DNA from: an uncultured Elusimicrobiales bacterium
Lineage (GTDB): Bacteria > Elusimicrobiota > Elusimicrobia > Elusimicrobiales > Elusimicrobiaceae
Reading direction: 5' to 3'
Length of the DNA: 13,746 nt
NCBI GenBank assembly: GCA_944322775.1
Contig: CALUQA010000032.1
Coordinates: 1 to 13,746 of the forward strand
Shown: positions 12,997-13,746 of the stretch, piece by piece
Numbering within the stretch: the first letter of the stretch is position 1
Layout of the letters: every line of letters begins with the position of its first letter
Notes under the pieces: generated by a model
What the model saw: only the letters and a program-made list of their open reading frames with translations
Databases searched by the model: none
What the model was told of the DNA's origin: nothing
Made by a program: the position numbers and the translations under genes

Positions 12997-13746
12997 TACG
13001 CAAATACGGCAAAGCGCCATTTCAGGTTGTCTTTTTGCACGGCGGACCCGGGGCGACAGGCTCCGTCGCCGCGCCCTGCCGCGCACTGGGCAAACAACTG
13101 GGCGTGCTTGAGCCGTGGCAAAGCAAATACAGCGTGGCCGAACTGGTGGAAGAGCTGGACCAGCAGATACGCGATTTTGCCCAAACACCTGTGACGCTGA
13201 TCGGCCACTCCTGGGGGGCATGGCTGGCTTTGTTGTATGCGGCCGCTTATGGTCAAAACGTCAAAGCCATGGTGTGGATTGGCTGCCCGCCGCTGGAAGA
13301 AAGCTATGCCGCGCTGATTAATCAACGCCGTTTGGCCAACTTGTCCAAACAAGAAGGCAAGCAACTGCTGCAGGCTTTGGCCGCTTTAGAAAAATCCGCC
13401 CCCGCCGCACAAGCGCAAGCCTTGCAAACCGTAAACGAGCTGTGCCAAAAAGCCGATTTTGTCTGCCCCGTGTTTGAAGAGCAAGAAGATATCCCCGCGC
13501 CGGACGAAAAAGCCTTTTCTGCCGTCTGGCCGCAAGCCGCGGCCTTGCGCGCCAAAGGCACCCTGCTCAAAGCGGCACAGCTGATTTCCTGCCCGCTCAC
13601 GCTTATTCACGGCCAGCAAGACCCGCACCCGCCGCAAGGCGTAAGCGCACCGCTGACGCGGCTGGGTATTTCTTTTAACGAGGTTATTTTGCCGCGCTGC
13701 GGCCACACCCCTTGGACAGAAAAATACGCGCAAGCAGATTTCTTGC
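12993..13746 (+). CDS. Alpha/beta hydrolase (partial, runs off the window)
   Basis: Open from ATG 12993 to the window end (251 full codons), with no stop in view. It shows a complete serine hydrolase triad: the oxyanion-hole motif HGGPG (16-20), nucleophile elbow GHSWGA (71-76) with Ser73, acid Asp210 in HGQQDPHPP, and His238 in CGHTPWTEK. The GHSWG plus HGGPG combination is typical of the proline iminopeptidase-like branch of the fold. It is small with a short cap, so esterase, peptidase or another hydrolase are all possible and I do not name a substrate. I see no signal peptide, so it is probably cytoplasmic. The ATG overlaps the preceding TGA (ATGA), and a short AGG lies about 8 nt upstream, so the two genes are likely co-translated. 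It looks intact apart from the missing end. Confidence 0.9.
   Translation, partial: MIRKYGKAPFQVVFLHGGPGATGSVAAPCRALGKQLGVLEPWQSKYSVAELVEELDQQIRDFAQTPVTLIGHSWGAWLALLYAAAYGQNVKAMVWIGCPPLEESYAALINQRRLANLSKQEGKQLLQALAALEKSAPAAQAQALQTVNELCQKADFVCPVFEEQEDIPAPDEKAFSAVWPQAAALRAKGTLLKAAQLISCPLTLIHGQQDPHPPQGVSAPLTRLGISFNEVILPRCGHTPWTEKYAQADFL

Noticed and set aside
12303..13364. 353-codon open frame on the - strand across the TIGR02757 gene and hydrolase
   Set aside because: It spans two well-supported + strand genes and their junction, and shows no recognisable motif or start signal.

Overview
This is a compact bacterial chromosomal segment of housekeeping genes: diaminopimelate (DAP) and peptidoglycan precursor synthesis, the HrcA-controlled DnaK chaperone operon, a TatD-type nuclease interrupted by a stop codon, and a small two-gene unit. 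Base composition looks balanced, near 50% GC by eye (not computed). I see no insertion sequence, phage gene, CRISPR array, tRNA or rRNA. The organism has a DAP-type cell wall (dapA, asd, dapB and a MurE with the DNPR motif). It controls DnaK with HrcA/CIRCE, and its DnaK lacks the N-domain insert typical of many Gram-negative DnaKs. It also carries a TIGR02757/DUF2400 gene. An Elusimicrobiota-like bacterium is my best guess from the overall flavour of the proteins, but this is tentative and no database search was possible.

Layout. (1) Positions 1-3172, + strand: end of dapA, then asd, dapB and a divergent murC, tightly packed with stop/start overlaps and read from a promoter outside the window. 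A strong hairpin terminator follows. (2) Positions 3243-8262, - strand: hrcA-grpE-dnaK and then dnaJ. A near-consensus promoter (TTGACA, 17 nt, TACAAT) abuts a CIRCE operator in front of hrcA, so HrcA should repress its own operon. A hairpin terminator separates dnaK from dnaJ, which has a possible weak promoter of its own. (3) Positions 8435-9238, + strand: tatD, full length in one frame except for a TGA at codon 153. (4) Positions 9291-12123, - strand: murE then murD, overlapping by 23 nt, without the murF and mraY that often lie between them. (5) Positions 12157-13746, + strand: a TIGR02757/DUF2400 gene and an alpha/beta hydrolase (cut by the window end), joined by an ATGA overlap.

How it fits together: dapA, asd and dapB supply the pathway to meso-DAP. 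MurC adds L-Ala to UDP-MurNAc, MurD adds D-Glu and MurE adds meso-DAP. The chaperone operon is a self-contained stress unit: HrcA senses folding capacity, and GrpE and DnaJ are DnaK's partners.

I did not find a convincing new defence or mobile system. The points most worth following up are the in-frame stop in tatD, the divergent MurC-type ligase with a cysteine-rich tail, and two genes that look leaderless with identical -10 to ATG spacing.
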